From NCBI GenBank assembly GCA_026004735.1, contig BPJS01000001.1:3986859-4050858 (forward strand): 64,000 nt of DNA, given 5' to 3'. Under the pieces are notes generated by a model. It was not told the origin of the DNA, searched no databases, and saw only the letters and a list, made by a program, of their open reading frames with translations. The position numbers and the translations under genes are program-made. Below are positions 54,899 through 62,788 of the stretch, in pieces. Each line of letters begins with the position of its first letter. Position 1 is the stretch's first letter. Source of the stretch: Isosphaeraceae bacterium (GTDB lineage Bacteria; Planctomycetota; Planctomycetia; Isosphaerales; Isosphaeraceae).

Positions 54899-56262
54899 GG
54901 GAGAGCCTCCAGTTCGTCGTGGAGGGCGTGTTCGAGGGCGGAGCAGAGTTGCTCGAGTTCGGCTTCGGAGATGACCAGGGGCGGCATGAGGACGAGCACG
55001 TCGCCCAGCGGGCGGAGGATCGCGCCGTAGTGGCGGGCGCGGAGGCAGACGCGGGCGCCCAAGCGGAGGCTGGGATCGAAGGGGGTGCGGGTGGAGCGGT
55101 CGCGGACTAGTTCGATGCCGGCGATCAGGCCGGCCTGACGGGCCTCGGCGACGTGGGGGTGGGAGCGGAGCCGATCGAGCCAGCGGCGAAGCTGGTCGAT
55201 GCGTGGGGGCAGGCGTTCGAGGATGTGTTCGCGGAGAAGGGTGTCGAGCGTCGCCAGGGCGACGGCGGCGCCGAGCGGGTTCCCGCAGTAGGTGTGGCCG
55301 TGGTAGAAAGTGGGGTCGGGCGTGGCGGCGTGGGGACGGGTGAAGGCGGCGTGGATTGCGTCGGTGGTGAGGGTGGCGGCCAGGGGGAGGTAGCCGCCAG
55401 TGAGGCCCTTGGCCAGGCAGAGGAAGTCCGGGGAGACGCCTTCACGCTGGCAGGCGAAGAGGGTTCCGGTTCGGCCCATGCCGACGGCGACCTCGTCGAG
55501 GATCAGCAGGGTGTTGTGTTGGCGAACCAGTTGGGCCAGTTGAGCCAGGAAGCCGTCGGGGTGGACCCGAATGCCGGCAGCGCACTGAACGATCGGCTCA
55601 AGGACAACGGCGGCAACCTGGCCGGGATGCTCGCGCAGCAAGCGGTCGATGGTCTGGAGGGATTCGGTCGGATTTTGGGCAGACGGGCTGGGAGCGCGGA
55701 GGGTGGGGAACAGGAGGGGGCCAAACATGGCGTGGAAGCGGGGAACGCCGCCGAGGCTGACATCGCCGAGGGTATCGCCGTGGTAGGCGCCGTCGAGGGC
55801 GAGGAAGAGGCGGCGTTGGGGTTCGGGGGGATTTTTTTGGCGCCAGTATTGGAAGGCGAGTTTGAGGGCCACTTCGACGGCGGTGGCTCCCGAGTCGGAG
55901 AAGAAGACACGGGTCAGCCCGGGTGGAGCAAGCTCGGCAAGCCGGCGGGCGAGGCGGACGGCCGGTTCGTGGGTCAGGCCCAAGAGGGTGGAGTGGGCGA
56001 TCCGGTCGAGCTGACCGCGGAGGGCAGCGTCGAGCGCGGGGTGGCGGTGGCCGAGGAGGTTGCACCAGAGGGAGGAGACGCCATCAATGTAGCGGCGTCC
56101 AGCGAGATCGATGAGAAAGACACCCTCGGCGCGGTCGATAAACAGGGGTTCGGAGGCGAGCCAGTCGGCCTGGTCGGTGAACGGGTGCCAGACGTGGTCG
56201 TGGTCCCAGGCGGTGAGGGTCGTGAGGTCGACGGCCTGGGGGGAAGCGAGGGCGTTGCTCAC
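54895..56262 (-). CDS. bioA: Adenosylmethionine-8-amino-7-oxononanoate aminotransferase
   Basis: 455 residues from GTG 56262, which overlaps the previous stop (GTGA). BioA makes DAPA from KAPA, taking the amino group from SAM itself. Markers: DHDHVWHPFTD near the front (BioA WHPF signature), SLWCNLLGHRHPALDAAL, FFSDSGATAVEVALKLAFQY, AYHGDTLGDVSLGG, LILDEVAVGMGRTG with the PLP Asp, and the Schiff-base Lys in LCLAKGLTGGYLPLAA. The SxSxWHPF region and SLWCN favour BioA over other class III aminotransferases. Downstream genes bioD and a membrane protein follow with 4-nt overlaps. Confidence 0.93.
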   Translation of the reverse strand: MSNALASPQAVDLTTLTAWDHDHVWHPFTDQADWLASEPLFIDRAEGVFLIDLAGRRYIDGVSSLWCNLLGHRHPALDAALRGQLDRIAHSTLLGLTHEPAVRLARRLAELAPPGLTRVFFSDSGATAVEVALKLAFQYWRQKNPPEPQRRLFLALDGAYHGDTLGDVSLGGVPRFHAMFGPLLFPTLRAPSPSAQNPTESLQTIDRLLREHPGQVAAVVLEPIVQCAAGIRVHPDGFLAQLAQLVRQHNTLLILDEVAVGMGRTGTLFACQREGVSPDFLCLAKGLTGGYLPLAATLTTDAIHAAFTRPHAATPDPTFYHGHTYCGNPLGAAVALATLDTLLREHILERLPPRIDQLRRWLDRLRSHPHVAEARQAGLIAGIELVRDRSTRTPFDPSLRLGARVCLRARHYGAILRPLGDVLVLMPPLVISEAELEQLCSALEHALHDELEALP

Positions 56263-57056
56263 GCGGTCCTCGAGCGGTGAAACCAGACGGTGGTGCCGGG
56301 GCCGGCGGCAAGCTGACGGCCGGCGTCGCCATTGACGACGGCGATCTCGATCCAACCCATGCTATTGATCAGAGCGACGACTTGACCGGGAGGACGATCG
56401 GCGTAGGTGCGGACCAGACCGGCAATGCGATGGCCGGCGATTTCGATCGACCAGGCGTCGGGCGGAATCTGCTGGACCTGGGAGATGTGGAGGTTGGTAA
56501 CGAGGTTGCCGAAGGCGTCGCGGAAGATGATTTCGGCAACGTAACCATCGTGGGTAGGCCGAGGCTCGAAGTTTGCCAGGCAGAGGACCTTGGGCAGGGG
56601 AGGGCCGAAGGCGGCGGGATCGCCGCCGCCGAGGATGTGGGCCGCGGCCGGAGCCAGAATGTCGCGGCCGTGGAACGTGTGGGAGACTGTCGCGCGTCGG
56701 AGGGCGGGGTTGGCGATTTCCCAGATACCCTCGACGGTGCGTCCGCGGACGACGCCGCCGAGCAGGCCGTTGTCGGGCCCGAGCACCCACTGGCCGGCAA
56801 CCCGGAGAGCAGCCAGTTTGCGGTCGGTGCCGACGCCGGGGTCAATGACGCCAAGGTGGACGGTGCCCGGGGGGAAGGCGTCGAAGATGGAGGCCAGGAC
56901 GAAGGCTCCCTCGAGGATGTTTTGAGGGGCGATGCGATGGGTGACGTCGACGATCTGAGTTCCAGGGACTAGACCGAGCACGATGCCCTTGAGGGCGGCG
57001 ACATAGGGGCCGTCGGGGCCGAAGTCGGTCGTGAGGGTCAGGAGGGGATGGCTCAT
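56259..57056 (-). CDS. SAM hydroxide adenosyltransferase (SAM hydrolase, DUF62 family)
   Basis: 265 residues from ATG 57056, overlapping the queF stop (ATGA). Family motifs: [20 protein letters not shown] at the start, [62 protein letters not shown] and the C-terminal domain ending [20 protein letters not shown]. The Asp of TTDFG, the Arg-Asp-His type triad (DPGVG and FHGRDI) and DNGLL are in place for hydrolysis of SAM to adenosine and methionine, the activity known for this family; related members are fluorinases. It lies between queF and bioA, in one operon. Confidence 0.88.
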   Translation of the reverse strand: MSHPLLTLTTDFGPDGPYVAALKGIVLGLVPGTQIVDVTHRIAPQNILEGAFVLASIFDAFPPGTVHLGVIDPGVGTDRKLAALRVAGQWVLGPDNGLLGGVVRGRTVEGIWEIANPALRRATVSHTFHGRDILAPAAAHILGGGDPAAFGPPLPKVLCLANFEPRPTHDGYVAEIIFRDAFGNLVTNLHISQVQQIPPDAWSIEIAGHRIAGLVRTYADRPPGQVVALINSMGWIEIAVVNGDAGRQLAAGPGTTVWFHRSRTA

Positions 57057-57505
57057 GGGGCGGAGGGGTGGGTGGAGAGCGATCCGGAGCCTGATGAACC
57101 GGCGGGTACCGGAGCGGAGGATTCGTAGCGGGCAGTGATCCGCGAGCTGATCCCACCGCGCGGGGTGAATGAGCCGACGACGATCATCCGCCGGGGTGCG
57201 CACGCGGCGACGAAGTCGTCGAGCATCGCGTTGATGGCAGCTTCGTAGAAGATGCCGCGCTGGCGGTAGCCGAAGAGGTAAAGTTTGAGGCTTTTCAGTT
57301 CGATGCAGGAGCGGTCGGGGACGTAGGTGATCGTGATCGTACCGAAATCGGGCTGGCCGGTCTTGGGGCAGACTGAGGTGAACTCCGGGCAGGTGATTTC
57401 GATCTCGTAGTCGCGTTCCGGGGCGGGGTTGGGGAAGGTTTCGATCAGGTCAGGCATCGTGGTGGCAGGGGCCAACGGGTGCGGCGGGAAAACAGCATCA
57501 GTCAA
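57053..57505 (-). CDS. queF: NADPH-dependent 7-cyano-7-deazaguanine reductase
   Basis: 150 residues from ATG 57505; ATG 57457 gives a 134-residue protein closer to the usual short QueF. It reduces preQ0 to preQ1 for queuosine in tRNA. Active-site Cys is in [14 protein letters not shown], with the Asp that assists it in the same stretch, and the NADPH-binding motif is [20 protein letters not shown]. The tunnelling fold end, [19 protein letters not shown], is also family-like. It is the first gene of a five-gene operon (queF, SAM hydrolase, bioA, bioD, zinc-ribbon protein), each pair overlapping by 4 nt. Confidence 0.92.
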   Translation of the reverse strand: MTDAVFPPHPLAPATTMPDLIETFPNPAPERDYEIEITCPEFTSVCPKTGQPDFGTITITYVPDRSCIELKSLKLYLFGYRQRGIFYEAAINAMLDDFVAACAPRRMIVVGSFTPRGGISSRITARYESSAPVPAGSSGSGSLSTHPSAP

Positions 57506-57556
57506 GCTAGCGGAGGGTGATCCCAGGGGTCAACCGTCGGTGAGGGTGGGCCAGAA

Positions 57557-59215
57557 TCACGGAGCGGTCGGCTCGAGGCGGAGCCACTGGCGGAGCGAGC
57601 CATCGGCTGGGTCGAGCTGGTTGGTGAGCGTCAGGGTGTCGAGGCCGGCCAGGGAGTCGAGCAGGTCGTCGAGCTGACGGGCCGCCTGGTCGGAGGAGAT
57701 CTGGCGGTCACGGGAGAGCCGGTCGGCCAGCGAACGACGATGAGCGTCGATCCAGCGGTGAAGTGCGTCGCCCTGGATCTGGAGGAATTGATCAGCGCGA
57801 TCGGGGACGAGCCAAGCGGGCCGACCAGGCACAGCGCCGGGATCAGATTTGAGCAGAGCGAGCAGACGAGCGGGATCGGTCGAGGCGGCAAACAGTCCGG
57901 GGCCGACGTGAACGGCCAAGGTCAGGCCGGTCTGGCGGTAGACGAGCAAGGTATGGCCGTCGTGCTCGAGGATCTGGAGCCGAGAACCGGCGGCGCGCTG
58001 CTGGGGGTCGAGGGCGGCTAGTGCCATGACGGTACGAGTCGCCGTTTCGATACGGGAGCGGAGCAAAGGGGAGTCGGCGAATTCGACGAGGAGTAAGAGA
58101 ACGGGGACCGGCGAGGGTCTGGGTTCGGGGGAGCTGGCGTCGGGAAGCCAGGCCAGCAGTGCACCGGGACCGAGATGGGACAGGACGTCGCGATCGAGGT
58201 TGTCGGTGCCGAGCAGGCCGGCCAGGGCGGTTTCGAGGAGCGGGCGGGCGTCGGGGTCGCGTTCGGTCACCAAGTGAAGCAGTTGATTGGAAAGCTGGGG
58301 CAGGTCGAGGGATCCGGCAGCCAAGGCGATGGGCCGATCGGGGAGGCGCGCTGCTAGGCGCGGGCCGGCCTGGGTGTCGGGGGCAGTCCAGTCTTGGGGC
58401 CGGGTGAGGCGCTCGACGGCGTGGAGTTCGACGCGACTGCCGAAAGTGAACGCGCATCCGGCGGATTGGAATCGCGAGAGGAGGGGAAGCAGGCGTTGGA
58501 AGTCGCTGCCAAGGCGGTCCGAGAGAGCCGTCAGACGGGAGATGTTGAGGTAAGCCGAAAGGAGCGCTGGGGTGGGCAGACGGCGGCGGAGCCAGTCCAT
58601 CCAGGGAGCGATGGGGGGACTGGGGAGTTGGGAGCGTGCGAGGACGTCCTGAAGAAGCGACGGCGAATTCGACCAGGCGAAGGCGTGGTCGGGGAGGTAG
58701 GCGTAGAAATCGGCGGGGCGGTCGCCGCGGAAGCGGCGGGTGATCCAGGGGCCGGCTTGCCCCCCCTGCTCTTCCAGGCGAAGCAGGGAACCGGAAGCAC
58801 GTTCGACGGCGTTGAGCGAATCGAGCGCGCGGCGGAGGCGTTCGGGCTTGGGGGGTTTGAGCAGGAGTAGGCCGCGGGGTTCACCGCCGGGGTCGGAGAT
58901 GTCGAGGGCCAGGACGACGCAATCTCCGAGGATGTCGTGTTGGAAGTCGCTGAGGGTCAGGCCGAGAACGGCTTCGAGCTGGGACAGCGATTGGACCAGG
59001 CGGGCGTGGTCATCGGATTGGAGCCAGCGGCGAATCGGCGGGAGGGAGGTGAGAGCGGAGTTGGTCTGGGCGTCGCGGTAGGTTTGAAGCTGGTCGAGGA
59101 CGATCACCAGGGGCGTGGAGGGGGGAACCAGAGCGAGCAGTTGATCGGCAGTACGCTGTGGGATCGGATCTGGCTGAGAGGGGAGCAGGAGGGCGAGCAG
59201 GGCAGCGGCGATCAC
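57557..59215 (-). CDS. Large exported protein, DUF3352-like, of unknown function
   Basis: 552 residues from ATG 59215. Short signal-like start (IAAALLALLLPSQPDPIP) and then a two-fold repeated alpha/beta pattern: LLALVPPSTPLVIVLDQLQT, GDCVVLALDISDP, FYAYLPDHAFAWSNSPSLLQDVL, and again LLAWLPDASS to VHVGPGLFAASTDPARLLAL. The phrase of a value, an 'always on/off' loop and a Leu-rich helix repeated twice is reminiscent of DUF3352 exported proteins in planctomycetes, but the match is by layout, not by signature. It starts 48 nt after the anti-sigma gene, so it is probably the third gene of the ECF operon. Confidence 0.65.
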   Translation of the reverse strand: MIAAALLALLLPSQPDPIPQRTADQLLALVPPSTPLVIVLDQLQTYRDAQTNSALTSLPPIRRWLQSDDHARLVQSLSQLEAVLGLTLSDFQHDILGDCVVLALDISDPGGEPRGLLLLKPPKPERLRRALDSLNAVERASGSLLRLEEQGGQAGPWITRRFRGDRPADFYAYLPDHAFAWSNSPSLLQDVLARSQLPSPPIAPWMDWLRRRLPTPALLSAYLNISRLTALSDRLGSDFQRLLPLLSRFQSAGCAFTFGSRVELHAVERLTRPQDWTAPDTQAGPRLAARLPDRPIALAAGSLDLPQLSNQLLHLVTERDPDARPLLETALAGLLGTDNLDRDVLSHLGPGALLAWLPDASSPEPRPSPVPVLLLLVEFADSPLLRSRIETATRTVMALAALDPQQRAAGSRLQILEHDGHTLLVYRQTGLTLAVHVGPGLFAASTDPARLLALLKSDPGAVPGRPAWLVPDRADQFLQIQGDALHRWIDAHRRSLADRLSRDRQISSDQAARQLDDLLDSLAGLDTLTLTNQLDPADGSLRQWLRLEPTAP

Positions 59216-59263
59216 GTCAGTTGGGATTCCGATCGAGAGCCGAGAGCCGGGAGTGAGACCGGA

Positions 59264-59902
59264 TCAGGCACCCGAGGTGATACGCGCGGGGGAGGGAACC
59301 AGGAAGTCGAAGGCGCGGATGGCGGTACGGGCGAGGGGGCGGACACTTTGATCGAGGCCGCGGCTGACGGCTTCAACCAGATGGGCCGGTTCGAGAGGCG
59401 GCGGGGTGGGTGAAGGTGGAGCGACCGGGCGGAGCGCAGTGAGCAAGTCGAGACCCAGACGGGACGCGTTTTCGGAGGCGAGCCGGGCCAGTTCCCAGGA
59501 GGCCGAGGAGGCGTCGGCAACGGTTTCGGGGATAGGACGCAGCGGCGGCGTTGGGACGGGCGGTGTCGGACGGCCGGAAGGCAGCGGATTGGTGAAGACG
59601 GCGGTGAGCAGGGCCGCCGCCGCGGCGACGGGAGTGAGCCGGGAGAGTCGGGACGACGCCGGCGTTAGCCGGCGCGAGGGCTGCTCGAGGTCAAGGGAGA
59701 GGGATGGAGCGACGGGCTCTTGAGGCGGGCGGGCGGCTAGGGCGCGCTCGAGCAAGCGGAAGCGTTGATCGAGGGAGCGACAAGATGGGCAGACGGCGAG
59801 GTGGCCGGACCAGTCCGGGTGGTCGCCGGGTGGGGCAGAGTGGAAGGACTGGTCGTCGAACCGCTGCTGCCAGGCCAGTTCGAAGCGGCGGCATGCGGTC
59901 AT
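59264..59902 (-). CDS. Anti-sigma factor with zinc-type (ZAS) domain
   Basis: 212 residues from ATG 59902, overlapping the sigma gene stop (ATGA). Its N-terminus, CRRFELAWQQRF then HLAVCPSC, has the HxxxCxxC core of the zinc anti-sigma domain. A hydrophobic segment (TPVAAAAALLTAVFTNPLP) near residues 85-100 should anchor it in the membrane. A Pro-rich linker and an Ala/Leu helical end lie outside. It should hold the ECF sigma factor inactive until an envelope signal arrives. Overlap with the sigma gene ensures balanced synthesis. Confidence 0.85.
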   Translation of the reverse strand: MTACRRFELAWQQRFDDQSFHSAPPGDHPDWSGHLAVCPSCRSLDQRFRLLERALAARPPQEPVAPSLSLDLEQPSRRLTPASSRLSRLTPVAAAAALLTAVFTNPLPSGRPTPPVPTPPLRPIPETVADASSASWELARLASENASRLGLDLLTALRPVAPPSPTPPPLEPAHLVEAVSRGLDQSVRPLARTAIRAFDFLVPSPARITSGA

Positions 59903-60555
59903 GGGGCGTCTCCGGACACAGACGGTGGGGATTCGAGGTGGCCGTTGCGGGCCAGTTGGGCAGCCAGTTCGGCGCGGGCGCGGTGGAGCCAGGTCTTGAT
60001 GGTGCCGGCGGGTCGACCGAGCGATAGGGCGATCTGGTCGTAGGGCAAGCCGCGTTCGTGGAAGAGGCGGAAGACGGTCTGGTATTCCGGGCGGAGCTGG
60101 TTGAGAGCGGCCTGGAGAGTGCCAAGCAGGTCGTCGGGATCGTGGAGACCGGACCGGCCGTCGGCGTGATCGTCGAGTAATCCAATCGGGGCGGCGTGGC
60201 GGGCGGAACGAGCGCGCCAGCTCCGGCAGCGGTTGACGGCGATGCGGATCAGCCAAGGCCTGAGGGGGCGGCGGAGGTCGAACCGGCCGATGGCGCGAAG
60301 GGCGCGGAGGAAGGTCTCCTGGACGACGTCCTCGGCATCCTGACGATGACCGAGCAGCCGGGAGCAGATGCCAAGCAGGAGGGCTTCGTAGCGATCGAGC
60401 AGCAGGCGGACGGCATCGGGGCGACCGGACTGGAGCGCCAGGGCCAGGGCCGCGTCGTCGCCGGGGTCGATAGGGGTCGTCGATCTCGTGGTGGGATGGC
60501 GACTCACGGAAGGGATACTCCCGGCGGAGGCGGTTCGTTTCAGAAAGAAGCCCAT
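59899..60555 (-). CDS. ECF-type RNA polymerase sigma factor
   Basis: 218 residues from ATG 60555. Region 2 is RLLLDRYEALLLGICSRLLG to AEDVVQETFLRALRAIGRFD (the -10 recognition helix) with RPWLIRIAVNRCRSWRA; region 4 is LRPEYQTVFRLFHERGLPYD with the helix-turn-helix QIALSLGRPAGTIKTWLHRAR. No region 1.1 or 3, as expected of the extracytoplasmic function group. Cognate anti-sigma follows and overlaps. The N-terminal 30 residues before region 2 may be partly untranslated. Promoter of the operon not identified. Confidence 0.93.
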   Translation of the reverse strand: MGFFLKRTASAGSIPSVSRHPTTRSTTPIDPGDDAALALALQSGRPDAVRLLLDRYEALLLGICSRLLGHRQDAEDVVQETFLRALRAIGRFDLRRPLRPWLIRIAVNRCRSWRARSARHAAPIGLLDDHADGRSGLHDPDDLLGTLQAALNQLRPEYQTVFRLFHERGLPYDQIALSLGRPAGTIKTWLHRARAELAAQLARNGHLESPPSVSGDAP

Positions 60556-60668
60556 CCAAGGTGTATCGTGCGCGAGTGTGCCGGGAAACGCGAGAGGGGG
60601 CAGATGGCAAAGGGGGATGAGTTCAGGCCCCCTCTCGCGGCGGGAGTTGCGTGGGCCGAGGTGCGACG

Positions 60669-61040
60669 TCAGGCCGGAAGGCTGGCGAAGGTGGTCAGTT
60701 CCTCGGGGGTAGATTCCTCGAAGCGGCGGCCGGTGCGGCGGAGCCAGGCTTCGAGGCGTTGGGCGATGGATTCCAGTTCGGGCGAGTCGATGCGGAGAGC
60801 CAGCGCGCGAAGCTCGGAGGGATCGAGTTCACCAAGGGAGCGTCCCATCCGTTCGAGCTCGGTCTCGAGGCGGAGCATGGTTTCGAGGAGCGTTTGGCGG
60901 GTTTTTTCGGAACCACCGATGACCAGGCATTCCTCGCCGCGGATGATCTGGAGGGGCCGAATCGGCCCGTCGAGGCCGAGGCCGATGATGGCCGCGCGAA
61001 GCCGACGGGGATGGTCTTGGCCGGAGGTAGGCATCGACAT
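60669..61040 (-). CDS. Small protein of unknown function
   Basis: 123 residues from ATG 61040; family not recognised. A charged, mostly helical protein: AAIIGLGLDGPIRPLQIIRG and EECLVIGGSEKTRQTLLETM at the front, ETELERMGRSLGELDPSELR in the middle and LRRTGRRFEESTPEELTTFA at the end. It has no signal peptide and no Cys-based motif. It lies between the 69-residue gene upstream and the ECF operon (113 nt before the sigma start) on the same strand, so cotranscription with either is possible. Confidence 0.65.
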   Translation of the reverse strand: MSMPTSGQDHPRRLRAAIIGLGLDGPIRPLQIIRGEECLVIGGSEKTRQTLLETMLRLETELERMGRSLGELDPSELRALALRIDSPELESIAQRLEAWLRRTGRRFEESTPEELTTFASLPA

Positions 61041-61212
61041 AGTGGAGGGTCGCCTCAGGACGTGGTGGAGGGCCAGCCAGGGTGATGCGTCGGGAGGAGA
61101 CCGATCGATCCCGACGCCAGGCCACGCGAGTTTTATCGGCGAGTCGGCGACGGGGATGAAGAGCCGGGCCGCCGGAAACCGGCCACTCAGCCGGCACGGA
61201 CGGTCGTGGGTC

Positions 61213-61422
61213 TCACGATCCGCCCAGGCAGTCTTTCACGACGTTTCGTGCGACCCGGTAGGCCGTCCGCACGGTCATGGCGCGGGCTTCGATCTGTTCT
61301 TCGCTGAAGAGCCGGCCCTCGCTGGGAGGCAGGCCGGCCAGGGCGAGCGTCAGCGGCATCAGGTCGATGAATTGCCGGTATTTCTGCTGGAGGTCGGCGG
61401 GGGGCGAGGGTGCGTCGGCCAT
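61213..61422 (-). CDS. Very small protein of unknown function
   Basis: 69 residues from ATG 61422; family not recognised. Helical and without a signal: LQQKYRQFIDLMPLTLALAG, then GRLFSEEQIEARAMTVRTAY and a Cys near the end. It lies divergent from the DEAD-box gene, whose promoter is in the gap, and upstream of the 123-residue gene. Good codon use and position support it being real, but length keeps confidence moderate. Confidence 0.6.
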   Translation of the reverse strand: MADAPSPPADLQQKYRQFIDLMPLTLALAGLPPSEGRLFSEEQIEARAMTVRTAYRVARNVVKDCLGGS

Positions 61423-61455
61423 CGCGATGCTCCGCGGATGAGGCGTTTGGGAACT

Positions 61456-61497
61456 TTGACCGGTTGCGTCCCTTACTGTATCATAACGTGAACGTTA
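61456..61497 (+). promoter_or_regulatory. Promoter of the DEAD-box helicase gene, with a palindrome at the start-site region
   Basis: TTGACC (61456-61461), 17 nt, TATCAT (61479-61484): close to the sigma-70 consensus at both elements. A perfect 6+2+6 palindrome TAACGTGAACGTTA (61484-61497) begins at the last base of the -10, just where a repressor would block transcription. The coding start is 71 nt further on. Confidence 0.65.
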
Positions 61498-61567
61498 CCA
61501 AGAGGATTAGGATCGGACGCGGGACCGTGTGGGTCCTGATGCTAAATGGCGCGTGCAGGAGGATTCC

Positions 61568-62788
61568 TTGTCTGAGACGTCTGAGTTGAGAGGATTTGCG
61601 GCGCTTGGGTTGAGCCGCGAGCGATTGGCCGCGGTGAAGGCGGCCGGATATATCGAGCCGTCACCGATTCAGGCGGCATTTATCCCGGTGGCTCTGGAGG
61701 GTCATGACGTGATCGGCCAGGCCAAGACGGGGACAGGAAAGACGGCGGCGTTCAGCTTGCCGCTCCTCGAGATGATGGAGGAGCCGACCGGCAGCCCACA
61801 GGCGTTGGTGCTGGCGCCGACGCGGGAGCTGGTGCAGCAGATTGAGGCCGAGATCCGCAAGCTTGCCCGGGGGAGTCGGACGCGGATTTGCGCGATTTAT
61901 GGGGGGGAGCCGATCCAGCGGCAGCTACGGGCGTTGGAGCGCGGGGTTGAGATCGTGGTGGGAACGCCGGGGCGGGTGATCGACCATATCGAGCGACGGA
62001 CGCTGCGGCTTGGGGAGATTTGGCATGTGGTCCTGGATGAAGCGGACCGAATGCTGGACATTGGCTTTCGGCCAGACATTGAGCGGATCTTGAGGCGGGT
62101 TCCCGACCCCCATCAGACGATGCTGCTGTCGGCGACGATCAGCCCGGACGTGAGGAAGCTGGCGGATCGTTATATGTATCGGCCGGTGGAGCTCAACTTG
62201 TCGCGGGACGAGCCGTCGGTCGAGTCGATCCGACAGTGCACGATCACGGTGGATCAAGATCGCAAGTTTGAGTTGCTCGTGCGGCTGCTCGAGCAGGAGA
62301 AGCCGCGGCAGTGCATTGTCTTTACGCGCACCAAGAAGGGAGCCGAGCGGCTGGCGGAGCGACTGGCGCGGACGATCGCGGGCGTCGCGACGATTCATGG
62401 GGATCTGCCCCAGTCGGCCCGGAATCGGGTGATGCAGGGGTTTCGGGAGGCTACGATCCCGATCCTGGTGGCGACCGACGTGGTTGGGCGCGGAATCGAC
62501 GTGGAGGGGATCAGCCACGTCATCAATTACGACATACCCGATGATCCGGAGAATTATGTGCACCGGATCGGCCGGACGGGTCGGATGGGTAAGGACGGGG
62601 TAGCGATCACGTTTGTCTGTCCGGATCAGGGGCAGCCGTTGACGGCAATCGAGATGTTGATCAACCGACCGATCGAGAGCGTCCGGATCGAGGGATTCGA
62701 AGCGTTTCGGAAGGAGTCAGCGTCGACGCCGAGTTTTCGCGAGATTTGGAGCTCAGTCAGCCGAAGCAAGCTGGTTGGGTCGAGCTAG
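61568..62788 (+). CDS. DEAD-box ATP-dependent RNA helicase
   Basis: 406 residues from TTG 61568, chosen because AGGAGG (61557-61562) lies five bases upstream; GTG 61529 lacks such a site. Q-motif GYIEPSPIQAAFIPVAL, Walker A GQAKTGTGKTAAF, PTREL, GTPGR, the DEAD box VLDEADRMLDIGF, LLSATIS, and in the second RecA domain IVFTRTKKGAERLAERL, VATDVVGRGIDVEG and HRIGRTGRMG. No long C-terminal extension, so it is a minimal RhlE/CsdA-like helicase. It unwinds RNA in ribosome assembly or mRNA decay in this family. The stop overlaps the convergent BatD-like gene by four bases. Confidence 0.95.
   Translation: MSETSELRGFAALGLSRERLAAVKAAGYIEPSPIQAAFIPVALEGHDVIGQAKTGTGKTAAFSLPLLEMMEEPTGSPQALVLAPTRELVQQIEAEIRKLARGSRTRICAIYGGEPIQRQLRALERGVEIVVGTPGRVIDHIERRTLRLGEIWHVVLDEADRMLDIGFRPDIERILRRVPDPHQTMLLSATISPDVRKLADRYMYRPVELNLSRDEPSVESIRQCTITVDQDRKFELLVRLLEQEKPRQCIVFTRTKKGAERLAERLARTIAGVATIHGDLPQSARNRVMQGFREATIPILVATDVVGRGIDVEGISHVINYDIPDDPENYVHRIGRTGRMGKDGVAITFVCPDQGQPLTAIEMLINRPIESVRIEGFEAFRKESASTPSFREIWSSVSRSKLVGSS

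Noticed and set aside
55153..56280. 375-codon plus-strand frame opposite bioA
   Set aside because: Gly/Glu-rich antisense frame; bioA has all class III aminotransferase motifs.
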